From positions 248,654-295,080 of the forward strand of contig DEKW01000012.1 in assembly GCA_002354055.1 (NCBI GenBank): a stretch of DNA of 46,427 bases. Reading direction: 5' to 3'. The translations under genes and the position numbers were made by a program. Positions within the stretch are counted from its first letter, which is position 1; every line of letters starts with the position of its first letter. Origin of the DNA: Bacteroidales bacterium UBA2712. Its GTDB lineage: Bacteria > Bacteroidota > Bacteroidia > Bacteroidales > Paludibacteraceae. Shown piece after piece: positions 30,815-39,225 of this stretch. A model generated the notes under the pieces. It saw only the letters and a list, made by a program, of their open reading frames with translations, was not told the DNA's origin and searched no databases.

Positions 30815-32292
30815 TTGGCTATTTGACTATTTATCTCCGGAGAGAGGTTGGCTTTATAAGCGATATAGAGTCCCCCGCCGATGAGTATAAGGCTGCGGAG
30901 AAGGCTATCGAGCCATATGTTCGCTATCGGCGCGTAAGCGCACCATAAGGTGTTGATAGCAAAGAGCCCGGCTAACAGCAAGGCGATGTACCACCACTTG
31001 CGGTCCACTACATGGAATCCGCCTAAAGGCACAACAGCGGCGATGATCAGAAGGTAATAGAGTCCGTACGAGAGCAGGTTGCTCAATGCGGCGCCTTCCA
31101 TGCCATAGATCGGCACGAGGTAGTTGTTGAGCAGCAGTGCGCTGATGGTCAGAACCAGCGAGAAGATCAGGCTCAGCGCATAGTACCGCGAGTAGTTCAG
31201 CGCGGAAAAACAAATAGAGAATGTCCCCAAAATCAATTGGCTGACACCCAGGATGAGCACTACGTTTTTGGCTTGCGCGAACGTAGTACCGTTGGGAAGA
31301 ATATGGAAAATAAGGTCTATATTGACCCAGATGGCCAGCAGAATAAATCCACCGATGAGGAGCATGTTCCTCGTCACCTGGCGGGTGAGAAGCGAGCACT
31401 CTTCGTGTTTCTCCTCTTTGATGGCGCGTGCAAGTTGAGGCGACGCGATAGCGGAAACAGACCTGTTCGGTACACTTACCATCACCGCCATGTATGTGGC
31501 GATAGCGAAGATACCGGTGGTGTCCAAACCCATCTTTGCTGTCACGAAGAACGATGAGAGTGTGGGGGCCAGGAAGGAAGTGACCGCAGAGAGCAAGAGA
31601 AATCCCATATATACTAAGTAGCGACGTACGAGTGCAGGGTTACTCTTGAGGTACGACCAATCGGGCTTGAGACGAATCGGCTGAAGTGAGAAGAAATACG
31701 CCACGTTAATCATCGCTGCCAGCGCGTAGTTGGCACACAGACCAATCACAAAACCATCGAGCGAGAGGATGCGGAAGGCGTAGAGCAGATAGAGCGTCAG
31801 CATGCCGACACGCACCACTAACTCCCGTACAGCACGGGGCACGACGATGTGCATCAGTACGTTGCACGTACATTCAAAAATCGCCTGATAGAGCATAAAG
31901 AACGCCAGCGGGAGGACAAAATAGTAGTACTCCACAAAGAGCGGCGATTTATCCCCAAACCAAGCACCCAAAGGTACGCTGCACGCCCAATAGAGAATCG
32001 CGAAGAGGATAAACCCAATCATCGGAACGACCAATGCCCAGAAGAAGAAGCCGTGGTCCTCGTTGCTATCTTTCTCCCGGAAATACGGGTAGAAACGGAT
32101 GATGCTGGCGTTCGTACCTAATTGCGCAAGCCCGATGAAGAGAGTAGCGGCATCGACAAGCACTCGTGCTAACCCGATCTCCTCCGTTGTGAGGAAACGG
32201 GTTAGCACAAAGAACGTGGTGACAACGCCAACGGCGATGCCTAAATAGGTCACTATTGTACCACGAACCGATTGCTTGACGATAACTCCCAA
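30793..32292 (-). CDS. Oligosaccharide flippase / polysaccharide export protein (MATE-type fold)
   Basis: 499 residues with about 14 hydrophobic helices, starting MGVIVKQSVRGTIVTYLGIA, the usual opening of Bacteroidota lipopolysaccharide O-unit flippases. EEIGLARVLVDAATLFIGLA and the later FALAMINVAYFF-type spans fit the same family. It would move lipid-linked sugars across the inner membrane. No glycosyltransferase is beside it; a second, different flippase lies at 34848-36302. The exact substrate is unknown. Its C-terminal codons lie in the 7-bp array at 30788-30814. Confidence 0.8.
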   Translation of the reverse strand: MGVIVKQSVRGTIVTYLGIAVGVVTTFFVLTRFLTTEEIGLARVLVDAATLFIGLAQLGTNASIIRFYPYFREKDSNEDHGFFFWALVVPMIGFILFAILYWACSVPLGAWFGDKSPLFVEYYYFVLPLAFFMLYQAIFECTCNVLMHIVVPRAVRELVVRVGMLTLYLLYAFRILSLDGFVIGLCANYALAAMINVAYFFSLQPIRLKPDWSYLKSNPALVRRYLVYMGFLLLSAVTSFLAPTLSSFFVTAKMGLDTTGIFAIATYMAVMVSVPNRSVSAIASPQLARAIKEEKHEECSLLTRQVTRNMLLIGGFILLAIWVNIDLIFHILPNGTTFAQAKNVVLILGVSQLILGTFSICFSALNYSRYYALSLIFSLVLTISALLLNNYLVPIYGMEGAALSNLLSYGLYYLLIIAAVVPLGGFHVVDRKWWYIALLLAGLFAINTLWCAYAPIANIWLDSLLRSLILIGGGLYIAYKANLSPEINSQIAKTLNIKH

Positions 32293-32344
32293 GGTAATTT
32301 ATGATTTCTTAGCCACAAGGGCACGATTATTTCAAATTTATGAT
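32293..32344. repeat. Spacer related to 34195-34267
   Basis: Blocks in the same order as the other FKBP spacer: AATTTATGATTTCTTA (32296-32311), ACGATTATT (about 32325) and CAAATTTATGATT (32332-32344). Confidence 0.75.
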
Positions 32345-33589
32345 TTATTTGATATCCAGCAGCTCCACGGTGAAGATAAGCGTTGCGAACGGAGGAATGG
32401 ATTGTCCTGCACCGCGCTCACCATAACCTAACTCATACGGGATGTAGAGTTTGTATTTCGAACCCTTCGGCATGAGTTGCAGACCTTCGGTCCAACCCTT
32501 GATAACACCATTGAGTGGGAACTCAATGGGTTCGCCACGCTGGTACGAGCTGTCGAAGACAGTGCCGTCGATGAGGGTACCCTCGTAGTGTACTTTGACA
32601 GTCTGCTCTGCGGTCGGTTTCGGACCCTTGCCCTCAACCAGTACTTCGTACTGGAGACCGGATTCAGTCACTTTGACCTCCTCGCGCAGTGCGTTCTCCT
32701 GCAGGAACTTCTCGCCCGCAGCTTTTGCCTCACCGTATTTGAGACGGTTGATAACCTCCTCTACGTAGGCATTAGCAGTCTGAGCGTCGAACTGGTCGGT
32801 GTATTTGTAAAGACCATTGATGAAGCCCTGTTTGAGTAAGTCGAAGTTGGTTTCCAGACCATCGATGCCGAGCAGACCCACGGGCTCTTGCTCACGGATA
32901 GCCTTACCGATATTCTTCGCCATATTTACGACCTGCGGGTTGCGGATATCTTCCTTCATGCCTTTGTTGACATTCTTGATGAACTCATCCGTTGCGTTGC
33001 CGGTCGTGTCCTCGGAGAGCACGTACATGCGGATCTGCTGACCGTTCATGAGGCCGAAGGCATAGTTGAGCGAGTCGATAGCGGAAGCCAACTCGATGGT
33101 CTTCGCTTTGCTCGGACATTTGGAATACACTACTTCGCCAGCCTCCATAGCGCGACCGCTCTGGTAGCAAGACATGAGGAAACTCTCTGCTGCGGCTTCC
33201 GGCATGACGGTCGTGTCCTCGTAGAGGGCGTTAACGACACCCTGGAGGAAGATGCGCTCGTTCAGCGTCCATTCTTTATTCTCTGCCAGACCGTTCTTCT
33301 CAAACATCTTCACAGACATACCGAACTGACGACCTGTCTGTTCAATCTCGTTCAGGTCCTCTTCTTTGCCCTGATAAGCTGCCTCGAGAGCGTCGATAAA
33401 CTCTGCTACGGCTGCATCGCTGCTGTCGTTAGCCAGAAAACGGTTCTTGATCTGCAGACCATTCAACAGACCCAGCGCATAGTTGACGGAGTCTGCCTCG
33501 TTCTCCAATACGGCATCTTGTGCCTTGTAACTGTTGCCGCAGGAGATCATAGCCAGTACGGCAAGCATTAAAATACTGATTTTTCTCAT
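32345..33589 (-). CDS. FKBP-type peptidyl-prolyl isomerase, lipoprotein
   Basis: 414 residues with lipoprotein signal (MRKISILMLAVLAMISC, Cys17). Two helical FKBP-N-type segments with the shared pattern DSVNYALGLLNGLQIK and DSLNYAFGLMNGQQIR precede the FKBP domain (VKVHYEGTLIDGTVFDSS, then GEPIEFPLNGVIKGWTEGLQ and GYGERGAGQSIPP), which is complete. It speeds proline isomerisation and folding in the periplasm. The double N-terminal domain is longer than the usual single one. The C-terminal domain is close to that of the neighbouring gene at 33610, so the two arose by duplication. Confidence 0.93.
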   Translation of the reverse strand: MRKISILMLAVLAMISCGNSYKAQDAVLENEADSVNYALGLLNGLQIKNRFLANDSSDAAVAEFIDALEAAYQGKEEDLNEIEQTGRQFGMSVKMFEKNGLAENKEWTLNERIFLQGVVNALYEDTTVMPEAAAESFLMSCYQSGRAMEAGEVVYSKCPSKAKTIELASAIDSLNYAFGLMNGQQIRMYVLSEDTTGNATDEFIKNVNKGMKEDIRNPQVVNMAKNIGKAIREQEPVGLLGIDGLETNFDLLKQGFINGLYKYTDQFDAQTANAYVEEVINRLKYGEAKAAGEKFLQENALREEVKVTESGLQYEVLVEGKGPKPTAEQTVKVHYEGTLIDGTVFDSSYQRGEPIEFPLNGVIKGWTEGLQLMPKGSKYKLYIPYELGYGERGAGQSIPPFATLIFTVELLDIK

Positions 33590-33609
33590 CGTTTTATTTA
33601 TTTTTGTTA

Positions 33610-34194
33610 TTATTCAATTCCTAAGAGTTCTACCGTGAAGATCAGGGCTGCGTACGGGGGAATGGATGCTCCAGCTCCGCGCTCGCCGTAAGCCAACTGA
33701 TACGGGATGAAGAATTTGTACTTCGATCCGATGGACATCAGTTGGAGTCCTTCGGTCCAGCCTTTGATAACGCCGTTCAGCGGGAAAGTGATCGACTCGC
33801 CGCGTTTGTAGGAGCTGTCGAAGACCGTTCCGTCGATGAGCGTACCTTCATAATGCACGCGCACGGTGTCGGTAGCTTTCGGTTTCTGACCAAGCGACGG
33901 CTCGAGGATCTCGTACTGCAGACCGGATTCCGTCACTTTGACGCCTTCGCGTTTAGCGTTCTCCGCGAGGAATTTCTCACCTGCCTCTTTCGCTGCGCCG
34001 GCGATCTTCTGCTCCAACTCCTGGAAGAACGTGTTCAATACCTGTTGTGCCTCCTGATAGCTGATTTTGGGTTGCTGATGGGTCAATACATCTTCGATGC
34101 CGGCTGCAAGGTCCTGATAGTTCAGTTTCTCTACGCCGCTGCCCATGAGGTTTTGACCCATTGAGAGGCCTAATGCATAACTAATTTTGTCCAT
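33610..34194 (-). CDS. FKBP-type peptidyl-prolyl isomerase, cytoplasmic
   Basis: 194 residues without signal peptide: a single helical N-domain (MDKISYALGLSMGQNLMGSG) and the same FKBP domain as the neighbour (VHYEGTLIDGTVFDSSYKRG, GYGERGAGAS-like AYGERGAGASIPPYAAL). It lacks the lipoprotein start, so it acts in the cytoplasm. It is followed 20 nt later by the longer lipoprotein form; both flanks carry the same spacer blocks, which fits a duplication that included the spacer. Confidence 0.93.
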   Translation of the reverse strand: MDKISYALGLSMGQNLMGSGVEKLNYQDLAAGIEDVLTHQQPKISYQEAQQVLNTFFQELEQKIAGAAKEAGEKFLAENAKREGVKVTESGLQYEILEPSLGQKPKATDTVRVHYEGTLIDGTVFDSSYKRGESITFPLNGVIKGWTEGLQLMSIGSKYKFFIPYQLAYGERGAGASIPPYAALIFTVELLGIE

Positions 34195-34267
34195 GATTTT
34201 TAATTTATGATTTATGATTTCTTATCTCGCTTTGCTCGAACGATTATTAGCAAGCTAATTCTCAAAT
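34195..34267. repeat. Spacer related to 32293-32344, with a perfect hairpin
   Basis: Contains ATTTATG twice (34203, 34210; 7-bp period), AATTTATGATTTC, ACGATTATT (34240) and CAAATTTATGATT at its end. ATTAGC/GCTAAT around AA (34246-34259) is a perfect hairpin absent from the other copy. Confidence 0.75.
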
Positions 34268-34888
34268 TTATGATTTTAAGATAGCCGCATAGCGTGCCAT
34301 GTATTTGCCGAGGATGTCAAACTCGAGGTTGACTACCGTGCCTGCCTCGATGTACTTGAAGTTCGTATTCTCTTCGGTATAGGGAATGATGCAAACCGAC
34401 ACGTATCCTTTGTCGCCTTGGATATCCGGTTCGCAAGCCGTCAGGCTGACGCCGTTGATGGTCACAGAACCCTTATCGACGCAGAAATACCCGCGCTCCA
34501 CCATCTCTCTGGAGGTCTCGTACTCGAAGCGGTAATACCAGCTGCCGTCGGTTTCATGCGCATCGATACAAACGGCTTTCTGATCTACGTGTCCTTGCAC
34601 GATATGTCCGTCCAGACGACCGCCCATGAGCATCGAGCGCTCCACGTTGACCCAGTCACCGACTTTGAGCAAGTCCAGATTGGTCAGACGCAGCGTCTCC
34701 TGCATAGCAGTGACGGTATATAAGTCTCCTTCTATCTTCACCACCGTCAGACACACGCCGTTGTGCGCAATCGACTGATCGATTGTCAGCGGCTCGCCGA
34801 AGGGGTTGCGAAGGGTGAAGTGTTTATTGGTTTGCTCGGTCTCAATCTTAACGACCTGAGCCATTGTTTCTACGATTCCTGAGAACAT
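34268..34888 (-). CDS. ribE: Riboflavin synthase, alpha chain
   Basis: 206 residues with two lumazine-binding repeats: MFSGIVETMAQV with HNGVCLTVVKIE, and MGGRLDGHIVQGHVDQ with GSVTINGVSLTAC. It makes riboflavin from two lumazine molecules. The length is normal. The start overlaps the end of the flippase gene by 41 nt, so expression follows that gene. No FMN riboswitch is visible. Confidence 0.97.
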   Translation of the reverse strand: MFSGIVETMAQVVKIETEQTNKHFTLRNPFGEPLTIDQSIAHNGVCLTVVKIEGDLYTVTAMQETLRLTNLDLLKVGDWVNVERSMLMGGRLDGHIVQGHVDQKAVCIDAHETDGSWYYRFEYETSREMVERGYFCVDKGSVTINGVSLTACEPDIQGDKGYVSVCIIPYTEENTNFKYIEAGTVVNLEFDILGKYMARYAAILKS

Positions 34889-36302
34889 TTTGAATAGGAA
34901 AATCTTTACGGGTTAATATAAATAGGTAGATGCCGATCAGTATCGTACCGATACCCATCAGCACCCACATGTTTTGCACATAATACAGCCGGAAGGCATA
35001 ATAAACTCCTAACAGCCCGAGCGTCAGCGCTGTATAACCGCCAATCGTCTTTAGGTCATAGGGTATTGGAGCTTTCTTCTGACCGATGAAATATGACAGG
35101 AGCATGATCACGAAATAGCAGACGAGGCTGCTTCCACAGCTTGCCCAGTACCCGATCAGCGGCACGCCGACAATCTGAAGCACCAGGGTTATCACCAGTC
35201 CGATAAGCGAGAAATACGCGCCCCATCGGGTCTCATCCGTCAGTTTGTACCAGAACGAGAGGTTGAAGTAGATGCCTTGGAAGACATACGTCCAGAGTAC
35301 TATCGGCACGATCTTCAATCCCTCCCAATACGCACTTGAGACGATATAGCGGAAGATGTCCAGATAGAAGATCACACCTAACAGAATGAGGTACGAGAAG
35401 ATGATGTAGTACTTCATCGCGTCGGCGTACGCCTCTACGGACTGACGGTCTTTATGTTTCGCGAAGACGAAAGGCTCGTACGCATAGCGGAAGGCCTGCG
35501 TGAACATCATCATCACCATCGCCACCTTGAAGCATGCACCGTAGATACCAAGCTGCGCTTGCGCGTCGTCGCCGGTATAGAGATACGGGAAGAGGATGCG
35601 ATCCAGAGTCTGGTTCATGATTCCCGCTACGCCGAGTACCAGCAACGGCAGCGAGTAGCGCAACATCTCCTTGAGCGCCAAGCCGTCAAACTTTCCGCCT
35701 TTCGGCATCGTGAACGGCAGCAGACAGAGGGTCTGGATCGTCGTCGCTAAGATGTTACTGAGGAAGACATAGAACACATCGTTCTTGCCCAGGACCACTA
35801 AGAAGAGGATGTTAAAGCCGATGTTAAGGAGCACAAACAACAACTTGAGTGCCGCAAAAACGATCGGTCGTTTCTGGTACCGCAAGTACGCAAAGGGGAT
35901 GCACGCAAACGCATCGATAGCTACCGTGGCGAACATCATCTCTACAAACTCCGAATGGTCGGGATAACCCAGAACATTCGCTAAGGGCTGATGGAAGATG
36001 ATGACCAGCATAGTGAACAATGCGCTGGTGCATAAAAGGGTAACGAACGAGGTCTTATAGACGGTCCGCGGGTCATAATCCTCGCGGTTGGCGAAACGGA
36101 AGAAACCGGTCTCCATGCCATACGTAAGTAGCACAAGCAGTAGCGCCGTCCATGCGTAAAGGTTCGTGACGATACCGTAGTCGTCCGTCCGCGCCAACAC
36201 ATATGTGTACAGCGGTACGAGCAGGTAGTTCAGAAACTTACCAATTATCGAACTTAGACCATAGATGGCGGTGTCCCTCGCCAAGGATTTCATCTCACTC
36301 AT
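34848..36302 (-). CDS. Polysaccharide flippase (Wzx/MATE-like)
   Basis: 484 residues, 12-14 transmembrane helices; MSEMKSLARDTAIYGLSSII followed by LARTDDYGIVTNLYAWTALL is typical of Bacteroidota lipid-linked oligosaccharide translocases. It lies in a housekeeping gene train rather than a capsule locus. The start overlaps the end of rsmI by 8 nt and the end overlaps ribE, giving a tightly packed order rsmI-flippase-ribE. The transported sugar cannot be named. Confidence 0.83.
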   Translation of the reverse strand: MSEMKSLARDTAIYGLSSIIGKFLNYLLVPLYTYVLARTDDYGIVTNLYAWTALLLVLLTYGMETGFFRFANREDYDPRTVYKTSFVTLLCTSALFTMLVIIFHQPLANVLGYPDHSEFVEMMFATVAIDAFACIPFAYLRYQKRPIVFAALKLLFVLLNIGFNILFLVVLGKNDVFYVFLSNILATTIQTLCLLPFTMPKGGKFDGLALKEMLRYSLPLLVLGVAGIMNQTLDRILFPYLYTGDDAQAQLGIYGACFKVAMVMMMFTQAFRYAYEPFVFAKHKDRQSVEAYADAMKYYIIFSYLILLGVIFYLDIFRYIVSSAYWEGLKIVPIVLWTYVFQGIYFNLSFWYKLTDETRWGAYFSLIGLVITLVLQIVGVPLIGYWASCGSSLVCYFVIMLLSYFIGQKKAPIPYDLKTIGGYTALTLGLLGVYYAFRLYYVQNMWVLMGIGTILIGIYLFILTRKDFPIQNVLRNRRNNGSGR

Positions 36303-36987
36303 CCTCTTCCTCCTTTTTCTTTGTTTCTACGCCTCCCACGCACACTACAATCTCACCCTTAGGAGCTTTCGCTTTGAAATGCTTTATCAGTTCCGCAAGG
36401 GTGCCTCGGACGGTCTCTTCGTGGACCTTGCTGATCTCACGAGAGACAGAGGCTTTGCGCTCTTCGCCGCATACTTGGGATAGTTGCTCCAGGGTCTTCA
36501 CGAGCCGGAAGGGCGACTCGTAGATGATGAAGGTCTGGTCGAGTTGCGCCAAGTATTGCAGTCTTGTCTGTCGGCCTTTTTTCTGCGGCAGGAAGCCCTC
36601 AAAGTAGAAATGGTTATTCGGCAGACCGCTATCCACGAGTGCCGGCACAAAAGCGGTCGCACCGGGCAACGTCTGGATCTCGATGCCTGCTTCTGCGGCA
36701 GCCCGAGTCAGAAAGAACCCCGGGTCGCTGATAGCCGGCGTACCGGCATCGGAGATGAGCGCGATATTCGCACCGGTCTTCAGCCGCTCCACGATGTCCG
36801 CAGAGGTCTCATGTTCGTTGAACTTATGATGGCTCTTCAAGGGCGTATGGATGTCGAAATGCTGCAGCAGGATGCCGCTGGTGCGTGTGTCTTCCGCCAA
36901 AATCAGATCAACCGATTTCAGCGTCTCAATCGCGCGGAACGTCATGTCTTGCAGATTGCCGACCGGTGTGGGAACGATATATAACAT
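36295..36987 (-). CDS. rsmI: 16S rRNA 2'-O-ribose C1402 methyltransferase
   Basis: 230 residues. MLYIVPTPVGNLQDMTFRAI, AEDTRTSGILLQHFDI and SDAGTPAISDPGFFL are the SAM-binding family signatures (SAM methyltransferase class III). It methylates C1402 of 16S rRNA. The C-terminal end is a Lys/Glu tail (ETKKKEEEDE) overlapping the flippase start. Preceded by an 8-bp array. Confidence 0.95.
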   Translation of the reverse strand: MLYIVPTPVGNLQDMTFRAIETLKSVDLILAEDTRTSGILLQHFDIHTPLKSHHKFNEHETSADIVERLKTGANIALISDAGTPAISDPGFFLTRAAAEAGIEIQTLPGATAFVPALVDSGLPNNHFYFEGFLPQKKGRQTRLQYLAQLDQTFIIYESPFRLVKTLEQLSQVCGEERKASVSREISKVHEETVRGTLAELIKHFKAKAPKGEIVVCVGGVETKKKEEEDE

Positions 36988-36988
36988 C

Positions 36989-37028
36989 TTAACAATTTAG
37001 CGGTTTAACAGTTTAACGGCTTAACCAA
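36989..37028. repeat. 8-bp tandem array (5 units) with TTAA in the units
   Basis: TTAACAAT, TTAGCGGT, TTAACAGT, TTAACGGC, TTAACCAA from 36989 to 37028. The stop codon TAA (37021-37023, minus strand) of the upstream gene is the first unit read and the rsmI start (36987) follows the last. TAA or CTAA lies in every unit, so all three frames are closed. Confidence 0.92.
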
Positions 37029-37626
37029 ACCTGCGATGCAGGCTCACGATAAACTGCTGGTAACTATTGCTCTCGGAGTCCCATTGGAAGCGAGAGTTGA
37101 TATAACTCATCGCCTCGTCGAAAGACTGGAGTTCGTTGATCTCCGTGAGGGTGCGTTGCATCAGCTCGGCATTCTGACCGAACAACTCACGTTGGTACAA
37201 GAATCGGTCGCCCAACGAGATTGCCTGACGGATGTCATCCACCGGCTTGCCATAGACCGCAGCTTTCGGAGAAGATTGCTCCTCTACTACAGGCGCGGGA
37301 GCGGGCTCTTCTGTTTGCCCCTCTAGGCGGAGGCCGCTCTCCCCATTACTTTGGGGAGACGCTCCGGGCTCTTTCGATATTTCGATATCTCGAGATACCG
37401 GTATCTCGACGGGCTTCTCGACGACTTTCTCTACCACCTTTTCCACGACTTTCTCCACTACCTGTGGCTCGGGAGCCGGGCGGCTCTTCAGTTCTTCTAT
37501 CTCTGCCTCCATCGAAGCGATCACGGCTTCGTTGGTCTGCTGAGCCTCCTCAAGTACGGCGATGCGTTTTTCGTATTCCGCAATCCGCGCTTCGAGGGAC
37601 TCAAAATATTTGATTACTTCTTCCAT
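37021..37626 (-). CDS. Coiled-coil conserved protein of unknown function
   Basis: 201 residues. An N-terminal coiled coil (MEEVIKYFESLEARIAEYEK, to about residue 50) is followed by a VEKVV-type repeat (EKVVEKVVEKVVEKPVEIPV), a Pro/Glu linker, and a conserved C-terminal block DDIRQAISLGDRFLYQRELF with SFDEAMSYINSRFQWD known from many Bacteroidota proteins without assigned function. No signal peptide. The linker SRDIEISKEPGASPQSNGES is encoded by an 8-bp array and a palindrome, so this part is probably recent. ATG 37626 shares a base with the stop of the transporter gene (TAATG). Confidence 0.8.
   Translation of the reverse strand: MEEVIKYFESLEARIAEYEKRIAVLEEAQQTNEAVIASMEAEIEELKSRPAPEPQVVEKVVEKVVEKVVEKPVEIPVSRDIEISKEPGASPQSNGESGLRLEGQTEEPAPAPVVEEQSSPKAAVYGKPVDDIRQAISLGDRFLYQRELFGQNAELMQRTLTEINELQSFDEAMSYINSRFQWDSESNSYQQFIVSLHRRFG
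37339..37413. repeat. Palindrome and 8-bp array inside the coiled-coil gene
   Basis: CTCCCC / GGGGAG around 8 nt (about 37339-37358), then TCGATATT, TCGATATC, TCGAGATA, CCGGTATC, TCGACGGG at 37374, 37382, 37390, 37398 and 37406. Reading frame is maintained. Confidence 0.78.
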
Positions 37627-39164
37627 TATTTTGTTGCGTCTTCTAATTTACCCATCATTGCGAACATAAAGATAGCTGCGATGAGGCAAACGCCGATGAA
37701 TACGCCCCATACGAGCCACAACGGCAGACTGCCCCAAAGGAAACCACCCACGGAAACGAGGAAGTTACCTAATGCGGTAGCTACGAACCAGCCACCCATC
37801 ATCATTCCTTTGTACTGCGGAGGTGCCACTTTGCTGACAAACGAGATACCCATCGGGCTGAGCAGCAGCTCGCCAAAGGTGAGTACCAGGTATGTCAAGA
37901 TCAGCACATTCGCGTTCACAAACGTACCATCGCCTGTGACGCGAGCCAACTCCTGCTCTGCCGGCGTCAAGAGACCGATTGAGCAGAACGCCATCACGGC
38001 ATAAGCTGCTGCGGCAACCAACATTCCGTACGCGATCTTACGCGGTGCACTCGGCTCTTTGCCTTTCGCTGCCAGCGCACCGAAGATAGCCATGCTCACC
38101 GGCGTCAGGGCAACTACGTAGAAGGGGTTAAACTGCTGGAAGATCGGTGCGGAGATACCCAACTCAGCGGGGTGGTGGAGGTACTTGTACGCCAGCGCAC
38201 CCAGCACGGCTACACCTACGCAGCTCCAGATCATCTTCGCTTTCTTCTCTCCCTCTCCGAAAATACCGAACAGCGCGTACACAAGAACCGCTACCAGAAC
38301 CAAGTTCCAGATATCAAAAGCCATCGTCTGTACGCCCGATACAACCGGCGTCACGAACTCGTTGGCGAAATAGGTCAGCGTCAGACCGTTCTGGTGGAAA
38401 GCCATCCAGAAGAAGAGTACTACGGCGAACACGAGGCACAATGCTACGATGCGTTTTTTCGTCTGCTCTGGCGAGAGCGTCTCTACTTTCTGACCGCTTG
38501 CTGCGGCTTGCTTAGCGGTGTTTTCTACGTGCTTGAACCAAGGACGGCAAGCGTAGTAGATGGCAATACTGAGTATCAGCGATGCGCAAGCTACGGCGAA
38601 AGCGAAGTGATAACTGTCGTTCACACTTGTGCCGAGGCTCTCTTGTGCCCATGCCATGATCTTCACAGCGGCCGTCGGAGCGAACATCGCACCGATGTTG
38701 ATCGCCATGTAGAAGAGCGAGAAAGCTGCATCGCGGCGGTCGGCATAAGCCGGATCATCGTAGAGGTTGCCGACCATCACCTGCAAGTTGCCTTTGAAGA
38801 GGCCGGTTCCAAAACTGATGAGCACCAGCGCACCAATCATGCCGGCCATGGCTACCGCCGTGCTACCGTACTCCACGCCTCCCATCGGGATCGCCAGAAG
38901 CACATAGCCTAAGAACATAATGATGATACCTATCGTCACGCACTTGCCGTAACCGATTTTGTCGGCTACGATACCGCCGATGAGCGGCAGGAAATATACG
39001 AACGCCAGGAACGTAGAATAGATTGCGCCTGCAGCTGAAGCCGACAGACCAAAATTAGCGCGCAAGAAAAGCGCAAAGACGGCTAACATCGTGTAGTAGC
39101 CGAAACGCTCGCCTGTGTTGGCTAAGGCCAACGCGAACAATCCTTTGGGTTGATTCTTAAACAT
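37626..39164 (-). CDS. Proton-coupled peptide transporter (POT/PTR family)
   Basis: 512 residues with about 12-14 membrane helices. The family motifs are present: ANTGERFGYYTMLAVFALFL at the N-terminus with the ExxERFxYY motif, GGIVADKIGYGKCVTIG and FSLFYMAINIGAMFAP. It imports di- and tripeptides with protons. The start at 39164 is the first methionine before the motif. It lies 57 nt after the ilvE stop with an 8-bp array between. Confidence 0.92.
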   Translation of the reverse strand: MFKNQPKGLFALALANTGERFGYYTMLAVFALFLRANFGLSASAAGAIYSTFLAFVYFLPLIGGIVADKIGYGKCVTIGIIIMFLGYVLLAIPMGGVEYGSTAVAMAGMIGALVLISFGTGLFKGNLQVMVGNLYDDPAYADRRDAAFSLFYMAINIGAMFAPTAAVKIMAWAQESLGTSVNDSYHFAFAVACASLILSIAIYYACRPWFKHVENTAKQAAASGQKVETLSPEQTKKRIVALCLVFAVVLFFWMAFHQNGLTLTYFANEFVTPVVSGVQTMAFDIWNLVLVAVLVYALFGIFGEGEKKAKMIWSCVGVAVLGALAYKYLHHPAELGISAPIFQQFNPFYVVALTPVSMAIFGALAAKGKEPSAPRKIAYGMLVAAAAYAVMAFCSIGLLTPAEQELARVTGDGTFVNANVLILTYLVLTFGELLLSPMGISFVSKVAPPQYKGMMMGGWFVATALGNFLVSVGGFLWGSLPLWLVWGVFIGVCLIAAIFMFAMMGKLEDATK

Positions 39165-39189
39165 AAATTATTTGGTTTTTTGTTGTTTT

Positions 39190-39225
39190 CTAGTTTACTA
39201 GTATCCTAGGAGCCTAGGGTCCTAG
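39190..39225. repeat. 8-bp CTAG tandem array (5 units) at the end of ilvE
   Basis: CTAG at 39190, 39198, 39206, 39214 and 39222. The TAG stop of ilvE (39222-39224, minus strand) is the first unit; the array runs to within 26 nt of the transporter start. Confidence 0.93.
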
